The notes under the pieces: model-generated
Told to the model about the DNA's origin: nothing
The model's input: the letters and a program-made list of their open reading frames with translations, nothing else
Database searches by the model: none
Translations under genes and position numbers: made by a program
Shown here: positions 9,181-17,857 of the stretch, one piece after another
How positions within the stretch are numbered: the stretch's first letter is position 1
How the letters are laid out: each line of letters starts with the position of its first letter
DNA from: WJMT01 sp964445575
GTDB taxonomy: Bacteria; Acidobacteriota; Aminicenantia; Aminicenantales; Aminicenantaceae
Direction: 5' to 3'
DNA length: 64,000 nt
NCBI GenBank assembly: GCA_964445575.1
Contig: CAYULB010000001.1
Location: forward strand, 62,001 to 126,000

Positions 9181-10799
9181 TGAAAAACAACAAAAAAAAA
9201 GAACGAGAGGACATCATTAAAAAAGAGGAACTCAAGGCCAGAAAATTGGCTGAAAAATACAACGTTCCTTATAGAGACCTTTCCCATATTTCTATGAACA
9301 GGAACCTTGTTCGATCATTTCCTGTTGATTTTCTTTATAGGTCGAAGTTTATTCCTCTAGAGGAAAACGAAAATTCAGTAAAAATAGCTATGAGTGATCC
9401 AACAGATATTTCTGTCATAGATTCTATTGAATCATTCTTGGGAAAAAAAGTGAGGGTTTACACTTCATCAGAAAGGGGAATCCTGGAAGCCCTGAGAAAG
9501 AGCGAAGCAGCCTCGCAGGTTCTTAAAGATGCTACCGAAGACTATGTGGTACAAATCATTGAAAAAGACGAACAGACAGATGAAGAAGCTATTTCAGCAG
9601 AGAAGCTGGCAGACCAGGATGGTTCTATAATAAAATTAGTGAATTCCATTATTTTTACTGCAGTCCAGAGAAGGGCCAGTGACGTCCATATTGAATCTAA
9701 AGAAGATGATTTGATTATTAAATACAGGATCGATGGAGTTCTCAGCGAAGCAGTGGATCGGATTGATAAGAAATTTCAATCTCCCATAATATCCCGTATT
9801 AAAGTGATGTCAGATTTGGATATTGCCGAACGCCGTATTCCCCAGGACGGAAAGTTCAGGCTTAAAGTAAAAGATAAGAGTATTGATTTTCGAGTATCTA
9901 TAATGCCCAGTATTTACGGAGAAGATGCTGTGATCCGGATACTTGATAAAGAGATGATAACTGAAGCTATTTCTGAATTGAGGCTGGATATGCTGGGATT
10001 TTCAGAGGGGATCATCAATACATTGAGAAGATATATTGTCAAGCCTTATGGGATGCTGCTGGTGACAGGTCCCACAGGAAGCGGAAAAACAACCACTCTT
10101 TACGCAGCTCTGACAGAAATAAAATCCCCTGAAGATAAGATTGTAACCATTGAAGACCCGGTGGAATATCAAATAGAAGGAATCACACAGATTCCGGTCA
10201 ATGAAAAGAAAGGTTTGACTTTTGCCAGAGGCCTTCGTTCTATTTTAAGACATGACCCGGATAAAATTATGGTGGGAGAAATTCGTGACCCTGAGACAGC
10301 CCAGATAGCCATTCAATCTTCACTAACCGGACATTTAGTATTCACAACGGTTCATGCCAACAATGTCTTTGATGTTATCGGACGTTTTCTGCACATGAAA
10401 GTTGATCCCTATAGTTTTATCTCTGCTCTCAACGGGGTGCTTGCCCAACGCCTGGTAAGAGTGCTCTGTTCTAAATGCAAGAAGAGAGAAAGATACAGTG
10501 ACCAGCTCTTGGAAGAGTCAGGATTGAACCCTGAAAAATACAGAGGTCATGTATTTTACAGGGAAGTGGGGTGTGAGGAATGTCATTATACTGGCTACAA
10601 GGGAAGGACAGCCATTGCTGAGTTTCTCGAGCTGTCTGATGAAATAAGAGAGATGATTCTGGATAAAAAACCTTTATCCGAAGTCAGAAAAAGAGCCAGG
10701 AAAGAAGGAATGATATTTTTAAGACAAATGGGAATGGAAAAAGTCCTCAAAGGAATCACCAGTTTAAGAGAACTGAATAAGGCAACTTTTGTGGAGTGA
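9180..10799 (+). CDS. pilB: pilus extension/secretion ATPase (PilB/GspE)
   Basis: 539 residues. An N-terminal MshEN/GspE_N-like region (about 20-140) precedes the secretion ATPase domain: Walker A GPTGSGKTTT with G297-K303, Asp box with TIEDPVE, Walker B RHDPDKIMVGEIRD, His box LTGHLVFTTVHAN. Near the end is the zinc-binding cysteine tetrad (CSKCKK and CEECHYTGYKGR), which marks PilB/GspE and not the retraction ATPase PilT. It powers pilus assembly at the inner membrane. No pilT is present in this window, so retraction, if any, depends on a gene elsewhere. Confidence 0.95.
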   Translation: MKNNKKKEREDIIKKEELKARKLAEKYNVPYRDLSHISMNRNLVRSFPVDFLYRSKFIPLEENENSVKIAMSDPTDISVIDSIESFLGKKVRVYTSSERGILEALRKSEAASQVLKDATEDYVVQIIEKDEQTDEEAISAEKLADQDGSIIKLVNSIIFTAVQRRASDVHIESKEDDLIIKYRIDGVLSEAVDRIDKKFQSPIISRIKVMSDLDIAERRIPQDGKFRLKVKDKSIDFRVSIMPSIYGEDAVIRILDKEMITEAISELRLDMLGFSEGIINTLRRYIVKPYGMLLVTGPTGSGKTTTLYAALTEIKSPEDKIVTIEDPVEYQIEGITQIPVNEKKGLTFARGLRSILRHDPDKIMVGEIRDPETAQIAIQSSLTGHLVFTTVHANNVFDVIGRFLHMKVDPYSFISALNGVLAQRLVRVLCSKCKKRERYSDQLLEESGLNPEKYRGHVFYREVGCEECHYTGYKGRTAIAEFLELSDEIREMILDKKPLSEVRKRARKEGMIFLRQMGMEKVLKGITSLRELNKATFVE

Positions 10800-10855
10800 A
10801 TCCGTCAAGTCATGGATAGAAAGATTGGCATATTTTTTAGGTTAATAATTTCAAA

Positions 10856-11791
10856 ATGACTCAGGCATGGGATAAAGTGATCGAGTTTTTTTCCAGACCC
10901 CCAAAACTTTTTTCTGGATTTTATTTTACATCTCACTGCATTTGTGGAGTGAGTTTTTCAAAAAAACACAGGAGTATTGCCGGCTATGATATACAGGCTC
11001 TTCCCAAAGGAGTGATTCTCCCATCTTTAAATGAAAAGAACATCACTGAAAAAGAGATTTTAAAGGAGGAGTTTTCAAAAGTATTAGAAAAGATAAGTTT
11101 GACCGGAGGGAACACAGCTTTGATTATCCCTGAACTGTCTCAGAAGACTTTTTCGTTCACTTTTGATAATCTTCCCGTATCTTCGATAGAAAAAGAACAG
11201 ATTATTCGATTCAGAATAAAAAAGAAAATGCCTTTTCTTCCTGATGACGCAAGGATTTCCTTTGACCTTATTCCCAGAGATAAAGGCATAAGGGTGGTGG
11301 CCCTTTTGACCAGGACCTATATAATCAAACAATATGAAGAGTTCTTCCGTCAGTTTGATTTAAAGGTGAGAACCGTTGTGCCCCCCTCTGTAGGTTTGAT
11401 GAGTTTATTGGGATTTGAATCTGATGAGAAATTTTTGCTGGTAAATATTGAACTTGATTCCTTTTCTTTATCAGTGGTCAAAGATTGTGAATTGACTTTT
11501 TACAGACAAAAGAGATTTGATTTTGAGGGAGAAACAAGGTTTAGTGTTCAGGATAAAACTGAAGATATATTTCAAGAAATTGAAAACACTCTGAATTTTA
11601 TAGATGAGGGTGAAGAAGATAAAGAGATGAAATTATGGATAAGAGGAGGAGTTGAGGAATTTGAACTGTTTTTTAAAAGAGCTGGAAGCCAGTACAATTT
11701 TCCTATAAAGAGAATAGGCTCCTGTCTTGATATGGGATTGGATGTTGAAGAAACTGAAAAATTATCTCCTATTCTCGGGGTATTGTTATGA
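10856..11791 (+). CDS. pilM: PilM-like pilus assembly ATPase-fold protein
   Basis: 311 residues, similar in order and fold pattern to PilM/the cytoplasmic part of GspL: an actin-like fold with an N-terminal half giving FRIKKKMPFLPDDARI and a second half with VNIELDSFSLSVV. It is predicted to sit in the cytoplasm and to bind the short N-terminal tail of PilN. It is shorter than typical PilM (about 350) and the match is by position and secondary-structure pattern, not by a strict motif. It lies 56 bp after pilB and overlaps pilN by 4 bases (ATGA), which implies coupled translation. Confidence 0.8.
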   Translation: MTQAWDKVIEFFSRPPKLFSGFYFTSHCICGVSFSKKHRSIAGYDIQALPKGVILPSLNEKNITEKEILKEEFSKVLEKISLTGGNTALIIPELSQKTFSFTFDNLPVSSIEKEQIIRFRIKKKMPFLPDDARISFDLIPRDKGIRVVALLTRTYIIKQYEEFFRQFDLKVRTVVPPSVGLMSLLGFESDEKFLLVNIELDSFSLSVVKDCELTFYRQKRFDFEGETRFSVQDKTEDIFQEIENTLNFIDEGEEDKEMKLWIRGGVEEFELFFKRAGSQYNFPIKRIGSCLDMGLDVEETEKLSPILGVLL

Positions 11792-12354
11792 GAAGCAAAA
11801 TCCGTTTGAATCTGAACCTTGCTGAGAGCCCTTTAAAGAATAAAAATCTGTTTTATTTCCTTTTGTTTTTTCTAGGGGGAATATCGATTTTATGGTTGAT
11901 TTTGAGTTTGGCTGTTTTTTTTAATTACAGACAGCAAAATAATGATGCAAAAAGGGCCTTAACCAGGATTGAAAATAGAATAAGTTATGAGAGAAGAGAA
12001 GAAAGACGGTATTTAACAAGAGTCAATAATTTTGCCAAGGAAAATTATTCCAAGGCCAATTTCATCAATCACCTCATCATGAAGAAAAGTTTCTCCTGGA
12101 CACAATTGTTAACAGCTTTGGAAAAAGCTCTCCCTGATAATTGCTACATTGTTTCACTATCTCCTCTGGAAAAGGGAGATTCCACTTCAGAGCTCAGGTT
12201 CCAAGTTGCTTCGTCTGGGCTGGAACCTTTTTTTAGGTTTGTTAATAATTTATATGCCCTTGATTTTAGTGATTTTAGATTGATTAGAGAAGGAAAAGAC
12301 AACCAAGGTAATTTTATAGCGGAGATATCATTGAACTATGGGAAGACTGATTGA
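11788..12354 (+). CDS. pilN: PilN-like inner-membrane pilus assembly protein
   Basis: 188 residues. The first residues contain the PilM-binding-type IRLNLNLAESP tail (family pattern I-x-L-N-L), followed by one membrane helix (about 24-47) and a periplasmic coiled-coil plus alpha/beta domain (SWTQLLTALEKALPDNCYI is the usual ferredoxin-like start). PilN and PilO pair in the periplasm to link PilM to PilP/PilQ. The start overlaps pilM and the end overlaps pilO. Confidence 0.87.
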   Translation: MRSKIRLNLNLAESPLKNKNLFYFLLFFLGGISILWLILSLAVFFNYRQQNNDAKRALTRIENRISYERREERRYLTRVNNFAKENYSKANFINHLIMKKSFSWTQLLTALEKALPDNCYIVSLSPLEKGDSTSELRFQVASSGLEPFFRFVNNLYALDFSDFRLIREGKDNQGNFIAEISLNYGKTD

Positions 12355-12898
12355 CCTTTTAGATTTAAAAGAGCGAAGGATAATCTTATCTGCGGGATTG
12401 TTTTTCATTGTAGTGGTGTTGTTCCATTTTTCGGTGGTAAGGAGTCAAGTAAAAGCCCTGGCCCACAACCAGGAAGCTCTGTCTGCTCAAAAAAAGGAAC
12501 TGACGAACCTAAAGAATTCTGTGACTGAAAAGAAGAAGGAATACGCAAGATGGATTGAAGCGGAAAAGGATATTGAATATGTGAAAGAAAATTATTTCTA
12601 TCACGGGAAAAGAAGCATTCGTGAGATAAGGCGGGACCTCGACAGATTGAAAACAAAAACAGGAATTGAGCTGGGGAGCCTGAAATACGAGTATGGTGAG
12701 AACAAAAATGAAAATGTTAATAAAGTGTCACTATCTTTTGATATTACAGGTACTTATCTTTTGATCAAAGAATTTCTATTGGAGACAGAAGTTCTAGAAA
12801 AATTTTTATATGTTGAAAAGATAAGATTTGAAAACATCGAGAAAAGGAGTGGGAAATTAAAAGTCGGAATTTCCCTTGCAGCTTATTATGTGGAATAA
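12338..12898 (+). CDS. pilO: PilO-like inner-membrane pilus assembly protein
   Basis: 186 residues: a short cytoplasmic tail, one membrane helix (about 15-35), a coiled coil (about 40-75, many K/E heptads) and a C-terminal domain ending in a strand with VGISLAAYY. This is the architecture of PilO, partner of PilN. The ATG lies 17 bases inside the end of pilN, so translation is probably coupled. Identity rests on fold pattern and position between pilN and pilP. Confidence 0.82.
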   Translation: MGRLIDLLDLKERRIILSAGLFFIVVVLFHFSVVRSQVKALAHNQEALSAQKKELTNLKNSVTEKKKEYARWIEAEKDIEYVKENYFYHGKRSIREIRRDLDRLKTKTGIELGSLKYEYGENKNENVNKVSLSFDITGTYLLIKEFLLETEVLEKFLYVEKIRFENIEKRSGKLKVGISLAAYYVE

Positions 12899-13418
12899 AA
12901 AAATAATAGCGTTTGCCGCAGCAGTGCCTCTAATCCTATTTTTTTCTACTGCTGAATCGATATTGAGCGCAGCCCAAAACAATCAGGATGAGGATCAGAT
13001 AAAAAAAATTATCCGACTGGATCTATTAAAGCCGAAAACCAAGGAGATTGTTTTGCCTGTAAGAAATATTTTTACGGGTCAAAAGATAAATGAAACCAGT
13101 GCATCAGACCAAGGTGGAAGCCTCAAGAAAGGAATTTCAGCTGGTGATTTAGGTCTCACAGCAGAATTGAGTGAGAAAAAAGAAGGATTGGCAGACAGAG
13201 AAAAAACCATGGCTTTTAACCTTAAATATCTTGGATATATTGCTTCTATGGAAAAAAAAGTTGCTTTGATTTTTTATGAAGGAGAAATCCTGGCTGTTGA
13301 AAAAGGTGCTATTCTCCCAGGTAGAGTAGAAGTGGTTGATGTAGCAGTGAGCTGTTTGGTGGTAAGGGAGCCTGGCTCAGAAAAGCTTGTCATAAAATTA
13401 GAGGGAGAAGAAAAATGA
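12888..13418 (+). CDS. pilP: PilP-like (GspC-type) periplasmic pilus protein
   Basis: About 176 residues. I start it at the ATG at 12888 (MWNKKIIAF...), which begins a clear hydrophobic leader; a TTG four codons earlier is possible but has no better ribosome site. After a disordered stretch (about 45-95) comes a small beta domain with FNLKYLGYIASMEKKVALI and GEILAVEKGAIL, matching the HR/beta-sandwich domain of PilP/GspC that contacts the secretin. It overlaps pilO by 11 bases and pilQ by 4 (ATGA). Confidence 0.8.
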   Translation: MWNKKIIAFAAAVPLILFFSTAESILSAAQNNQDEDQIKKIIRLDLLKPKTKEIVLPVRNIFTGQKINETSASDQGGSLKKGISAGDLGLTAELSEKKEGLADREKTMAFNLKYLGYIASMEKKVALIFYEGEILAVEKGAILPGRVEVVDVAVSCLVVREPGSEKLVIKLEGEEK

Positions 13419-15562
13419 AAAAATATATATTTTTAGTGTTATCTGTATTGATTTTATGGGGCTGTGTGACTTTTAGTCCGCATTATAAAAACGGAACCAA
13501 AGCAGAAATGGCTAAAAATTGGGATGAAGCTATAAAATTTTATGAGAGAGCTCTGTTAGAGGATCCTAAGAATTCAGTTTACAGGCTGGCCCTTTTTCGG
13601 GCTCAGATTTCTGCCAGAAATTCTCATTTGTACCGAGCAAGACAGCTGGCTGCAAAGGAGAAAAAAGACAAAGCCCTTGATGAGTACCAGAAAGCACTTT
13701 CTTATGACCCGGAGAATCAGATGATTTTAGAAGAGGTCCGGAGGTTGTCGCAGGGAGATGAGAAAAAAATAAAACCAGATAGAGAAAAAACAAAGTTTCC
13801 CCTAAAACTTGACGTCAGCGATGAGAAGGTAACATTAAAATTTATAGAGGAAGTTCAGCTTCGCTCTGTTATTAAGGCCCTTGGAAAGCATGCCGGTATC
13901 AACATTTTATTTGATTCCCAGTTTAGGGATATGTCATTATCCATTGAACTTCAAGGCATGACCTTTCTTCAGGCTTTGAATACCCTTTGTTTGTCCTCTC
14001 AAAATTTCTTTAGAATTATAGATGAAAACACAGTGTTGGTTGTCCCTGATACGCCTCAAAATAGAGAAAAATATGATGTTGTGGCTGTAAGAACCTTTTA
14101 TCTTTCCAATATAGAGGCGAAAAATATTCAGGCCCCTTTGATGCAGATGCTTCGCAGTTTATCTCAAGTACCCAAGATAGCTGTCGATGAAACCTTGAAT
14201 TCTATAACCATAAAAGACAATCCTTATGTTCTGGAGACTGCTGAGAAACTGATAGAACTCTGGGACAAACCCAAAGGAGAGGTTGTCATTGACCTTGAAA
14301 TCATGGAAGTCTCACGCAAAAAAATGAGAAATCTGGGGCTTGATTTTGACTCTCATGTATTGGGATTTAAGTATGGAGGGAGTGGAGATTCAGGAGATTC
14401 TTCGGGATGGACGAACATGGGAAATATTGATTTCTCAAAGCTGGAAAATTACCAGATCAGCTTACCAGTGGCTTCTTTAAGGTTTTTAGAGACTGATGTT
14501 GATACTAAGATTATTGCTCAGCCCAGGCTTCGGGGCATAGAAGGAGAAAAAATTGAATATTTAGTGGGGGATGAAGTGCCCATACCTCGGACCACCTTTT
14601 CTCCCATAGCTGCAGGGGGAGTCAGTCAACAGCCCATAACTTCTTTTGATTATAAAAATGTAGGAATAGAAATATACATAACACCTGAGATCCATTTTGA
14701 AAGGGAAATAACTTTGGAGATGGAGATAAAGATCAAAGCTCTGGGAGGTTCGGGGTACGGAGACCTCCCTATTATCACAACCCGCGAAGTAAAGAACACA
14801 ATCCGACTGAAGGAAGGAGAAACCAATTTGTTGGCTGGGCTTCTTAAAGATGAAGAACGCAAAACCACAAAAGGAATTGCGGGATTGAAAAGCATCCCTC
14901 TCCTAGGAAGTTTATTTTCCAATACTGACCAGGAAATCCAACAGACAGATGTGATTATGACCCTTACCCCCTATATAATCCGCCCCTTTTCCGTTACCGA
15001 CGAAGACGTTCTTCCTATATGGATGAATGTTGGAGAAAATGTTTCCTCAGGTATCTCTGTGGAAAGCACCCAGACCAGAGAGCTTTCGCAAAGGGTCGAA
15101 GCTGTAGAGAAACCCCCTGCGGTACCCATGAGCGAGCAGAGCTCTGGAGGGAACCGCATCACTCTTTCTCCCCCTGAATACAGGGGAACTCAAGGAAGAG
15201 ATATCAGAATCCGTATCCAAATGGCATCGGCCCAAGAAGTGCAAAACATGTCTTTGAATCTAACCTTCGACCCTCAGCTCCTGGAATTGACCCAAGTGAA
15301 CAAAGGGAATATCATCCAAACCTTGGGAGAGGATCCTTCTTTTATGCAGAGCGTTGACAATTCTTCAGGGACATGTACCATTGCTTTTTCCAGTCCTGAT
15401 ATCGCATCAGGATTTAAAGGATCAGGAAATCTGGCTGAACTTGTTTTTAAGCCGAAAGATTCAGGTGAGTGTTTGATTGTCCTATCAGAGTGTTCAGGCC
15501 ACAGCACCACAGGCGAGAGATTGACTTTTGAGACAGGAAGGAGTCAAATAACCATCCGATAA
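13415..15562 (+). CDS. pilQ: type IV pilus secretin (PilQ/GspD type) with TPR and cohesin-like domains
   Basis: 715 residues. A lipoprotein-type leader (LILWGC, Cys about 17) is followed by two or three TPR helices (about 25-110; WDEAIKFYERALLEDPKN), a secretin/TonB short N-terminal domain (about 145-215), an N1-type domain (about 225-290) and the secretin core (about 360-535; VDTKIIAQPRLRG, GDEVPIPR, GIAGLKSIPLLGSLF). The last 130 residues form a separate beta domain with the cohesin/dockerin-partner pattern (RIRIQMASAQEVQNMSLNL, FDPQLLELTQV, GNLAELVFKP). The secretin forms the outer-membrane channel for the pilus. The TPR at the front may replace a separate pilotin or PilF-type helper; that is inference. 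Confidence 0.93.
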   Translation: MKKYIFLVLSVLILWGCVTFSPHYKNGTKAEMAKNWDEAIKFYERALLEDPKNSVYRLALFRAQISARNSHLYRARQLAAKEKKDKALDEYQKALSYDPENQMILEEVRRLSQGDEKKIKPDREKTKFPLKLDVSDEKVTLKFIEEVQLRSVIKALGKHAGINILFDSQFRDMSLSIELQGMTFLQALNTLCLSSQNFFRIIDENTVLVVPDTPQNREKYDVVAVRTFYLSNIEAKNIQAPLMQMLRSLSQVPKIAVDETLNSITIKDNPYVLETAEKLIELWDKPKGEVVIDLEIMEVSRKKMRNLGLDFDSHVLGFKYGGSGDSGDSSGWTNMGNIDFSKLENYQISLPVASLRFLETDVDTKIIAQPRLRGIEGEKIEYLVGDEVPIPRTTFSPIAAGGVSQQPITSFDYKNVGIEIYITPEIHFEREITLEMEIKIKALGGSGYGDLPIITTREVKNTIRLKEGETNLLAGLLKDEERKTTKGIAGLKSIPLLGSLFSNTDQEIQQTDVIMTLTPYIIRPFSVTDEDVLPIWMNVGENVSSGISVESTQTRELSQRVEAVEKPPAVPMSEQSSGGNRITLSPPEYRGTQGRDIRIRIQMASAQEVQNMSLNLTFDPQLLELTQVNKGNIIQTLGEDPSFMQSVDNSSGTCTIAFSSPDIASGFKGSGNLAELVFKPKDSGECLIVLSECSGHSTTGERLTFETGRSQITIR

Positions 15563-15589
15563 ATCAGTAACTCGGAGGCACAGAAAGAA

Positions 15590-16108
15590 ATGAATATTTC
15601 GCAAAACAGCTTAAAAAGCCAGAGGCCTTTTTTAAAAAAAGTTATGGTCTTAATTGGATTTATTATTCTTGCTCAACTTTCGGGGATTCTAGGTTCATTT
15701 TTTACAGCAGAGTCTGTCAATACCTGGTACAAAGAAATCACTCGACCTCCTTTCACTCCTCCCAACTGGCTTTTTGCTCCGGTTTGGATTTCATTATATT
15801 TTCTGATGGGAATATCAGCTTATTTAGTCTGGAAAAAAGGAACAGAGAAAAAAGAGGTAAAGATAGCCTTAGTCATATTTTTGATCCAGCTGGCATTGAA
15901 TTCGATGTGGTCTGTAATTTTCTTTGGCCTTCATCTTATTTTAATCGCTTTTCTCGAGATTATCCTTCTTTGGATTATGATTTTATTCATGATCCTGAAA
16001 TTTTATCCTATATCTAAAACCGCTGCTTTGCTTCAGATTCCTTATCTCTTATGGGTGAGTTTTGCTGCAGTGCTTAACTTTTCTTTTGCAGTCCTGAATG
16101 TGTTTTAA
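15590..16108 (+). CDS. tspO: TspO/MBR family membrane protein
   Basis: 172 residues with five membrane helices. The family hallmarks are present: WYKEITRPPFTPPNWLFAPVW after the first helix, a central LNSMWSVIFFGLH and a final YLLWVSFAAVLNF. TspO proteins bind porphyrins and heme-related ligands in the outer or cytoplasmic membrane and influence stress and tetrapyrrole handling. It starts 27 bp after pilQ with GGAGGC upstream, so it may be read from the pilus operon without a functional link. Confidence 0.93.
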   Translation: MNISQNSLKSQRPFLKKVMVLIGFIILAQLSGILGSFFTAESVNTWYKEITRPPFTPPNWLFAPVWISLYFLMGISAYLVWKKGTEKKEVKIALVIFLIQLALNSMWSVIFFGLHLILIAFLEIILLWIMILFMILKFYPISKTAALLQIPYLLWVSFAAVLNFSFAVLNVF

Positions 16109-16238
16109 AAAATCAGTTTGGATTATTCATAATTTATGGTTAACCGGAAATCATCCCTTTAAGTTAAGTAAAGAGACTGGTTCTGCCAACCTGCCTGAAT
16201 GATTTTTTTGTCTCCATAGAAGAGAGATTTGAAAGAGA

Positions 16239-16267
16239 TTGACAATCTCCCTCAGTAAAATTATACT
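16239..16267 (+). promoter_or_regulatory. strong sigma70-type promoter for the tRNA gene
   Basis: TTGACA (16239-16244), 17-base spacer, TATACT (16262-16267); the tRNA begins 52 bases after the -10 box. The region from 16109 to 16238 otherwise holds only a short stretch at 16117-16129 that resembles an end of the dispersed repeat element. Confidence 0.7.
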
Positions 16268-16319
16268 TTTAAGGCTGGCTGCTTGGATTTAAAGGAGCAG
16301 CTTAAGATTGATTATCAAG

Positions 16320-16393
16320 GGCGGTGTAGCTCAGTTGGTTAGAGCATGCGGCTCATATCCGTAGGGTCGGGGGTTCAAATCCCTCCACCGCCA
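16320..16393 (+). tRNA. tRNA with CAT anticodon (elongator Met, or Ile2 modified by TilS)
   Basis: A complete 74-nt cloverleaf: acceptor stem GGCGGTG/CACCGCC (7 perfect pairs), D arm GCTC...GAGC, anticodon stem TGCGG/CCGTA with loop CTCATAT (anticodon CAT), 5-base variable region, T arm GGGGG/CCCTC with loop TTCAAAT, discriminator A. No 3' CCA is encoded, so it must be added. CAT is read as Met or, after lysidine modification of C34, as Ile (AUA). The D loop and T arm are not those of an initiator (the acceptor begins with a G-C pair). tilS starts 75 bases downstream. Confidence 0.95.
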
Positions 16394-16400
16394 TTAAATC

Positions 16401-16430
16401 ACCCTCAACAGGAGATAAAAGGGGGTTTTC
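16401..16430 (+). terminator. weak intrinsic terminator after the tRNA
   Basis: ACCCTC (16401-16406) can pair with GGGGGT (16421-16426), one G-T pair included, with a 14-base loop and TTTTCTT following. The stem is short, so this is only a candidate. Confidence 0.35.
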
Positions 16431-16432
16431 TT

Positions 16433-16461
16433 CTGACAGAAAATGAATAACATGTTATATT
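16433..16461 (+). promoter_or_regulatory. sigma70-type promoter of tilS, possibly leaderless
   Basis: CTGACA (16433-16438), 17-base spacer, TATATT (16456-16461), then only six bases to the tilS ATG at 16468. No Shine-Dalgarno sequence is present between the tRNA and tilS start. Confidence 0.55.
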
Positions 16462-16467
16462 AAAGAC

Positions 16468-17853
16468 ATGTTGAAGACAAAAGTTGTTGAAGCCATAAAA
16501 AAATATTCTCTGCTTGAAAAAGGAGATAAAGTTGTCGTCGCCTGTTCAGGAGGGGCTGATTCCGTGTGCCTTGTTCATGTGATGTGCGGGCTTAAAAAGG
16601 AATGGGATTTTCAAATTTTCATTGCCCATTACAATCATAAACTGCGTTCGGAAGCAGAGCAAGATGAAGAATTCGTTCGAGAGCTGGCTTCAAAATATTC
16701 CCTTCCTTTTTTTTCAGAATCAGGGGATATCAGGGATTATGCAAAAAAGCACAGGATGAATTTAGAAGAAGCAGGAAGGAAAAAGAGGTATGAATTTCTT
16801 GAAGAAGTGGCTGAGGAGCTTGATCCAGCAAAAATTGCCACCGGACATACCCTGAGCGACCAGGTTGAGACAGTGCTCATGAGAATCTTTCGGGGGACAG
16901 GGAGCCATGGCTTGGGAGGTATCAGGCCAAAGATTAAAGGCAATATCGTGAGACCGCTTTTATTAGCCAGAAGAGAAGAAATAGTGGAGTTTTTAAAAAA
17001 AGAGGGATGGAAATATCGGGTGGATGAAAGCAATTTTGATACTCGCTTTTTTAGAAATAAAATTAGACACAGGCTGATTCCTTATCTAAAAAACAATTAT
17101 GACCCCAATATTGTTAGTTCATTGAGCCGGCTCGCATCCATCCTTCAAAAAGAGGATTCCCTTCTTCAGGAGATTTCAAAAAAGAAGGCAGGTTTGGCAG
17201 AGGTATTAGCAGAAGGTCAGAATCAGTTGGATTTGGACTATCTTCACACTCTGCCAAAAGCTTTACAGAGACGGGTGGTGCGGGAGTATTTTTCAAAAAT
17301 TAGAGGAGATTTAAGAGGGATTTCGTTTAAAGATATAGATTCAGTCATTGATTTAAAAAGAGGGAAAGAGTTTCATCTTGAAAAGGGGCTGGTGCTGAAA
17401 AACGAGGGAGGCCTGATAAAGATTGAGAAAAAGTCCCAGAAGCCTGAATATGAATATGTATGGAGAGGAGAAAAACCCCTTTGGATCAAAGAAACAGGAC
17501 TGATAGTTACGGGAATGAGAATAAATCAAGATTCTTTTTTAAATAATTTTGATGATAGAAAAAAGGCTTTTTTGGATATTTCAAAGCTTAAATTTCCCCT
17601 AAGAATCAGGAACAGGCGGCATGGAGACAGATACAGACCATTGGGTTCTCCAGGAAGCCAAAAACTTAAGGAGTTGATGCGGGCTAAGAAGATTCCTTTA
17701 TCATCTAGGAATAAATACCCTGTGTTTCTCTCTGGAGATGAAATCGTATGGGTTCTCGGCCTCCCTGTTTCTGAACATCACAAAGTAAAGAAATCCACTG
17801 AAAAAATCTTTAAAATTGAAATAAAAACTTCCTCCCAGGATGATGAACAGTGA
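16468..17853 (+). CDS. tilS: tRNA(Ile)-lysidine synthetase TilS
   Basis: 461 residues. The N-type ATP pyrophosphatase loop is intact (ACSGGADS, S27-S32), followed by the TilS-specific FIAHYNHKLR and GHTLSDQVETVLMRIFRGTG segments, a middle helical domain and a C-terminal domain with RNRRHGDRYRPLG and KIPLSSRNKYPVF. It converts C34 of tRNA-Ile2(CAU) to lysidine so that AUA is read as Ile. A CAT-anticodon tRNA lies just upstream. It converges with asnB, the two stop codons being 4 bases apart. Confidence 0.96.
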   Translation: MLKTKVVEAIKKYSLLEKGDKVVVACSGGADSVCLVHVMCGLKKEWDFQIFIAHYNHKLRSEAEQDEEFVRELASKYSLPFFSESGDIRDYAKKHRMNLEEAGRKKRYEFLEEVAEELDPAKIATGHTLSDQVETVLMRIFRGTGSHGLGGIRPKIKGNIVRPLLLARREEIVEFLKKEGWKYRVDESNFDTRFFRNKIRHRLIPYLKNNYDPNIVSSLSRLASILQKEDSLLQEISKKKAGLAEVLAEGQNQLDLDYLHTLPKALQRRVVREYFSKIRGDLRGISFKDIDSVIDLKRGKEFHLEKGLVLKNEGGLIKIEKKSQKPEYEYVWRGEKPLWIKETGLIVTGMRINQDSFLNNFDDRKKAFLDISKLKFPLRIRNRRHGDRYRPLGSPGSQKLKELMRAKKIPLSSRNKYPVFLSGDEIVWVLGLPVSEHHKVKKSTEKIFKIEIKTSSQDDEQ

Positions 17854-17857
17854 GTTC

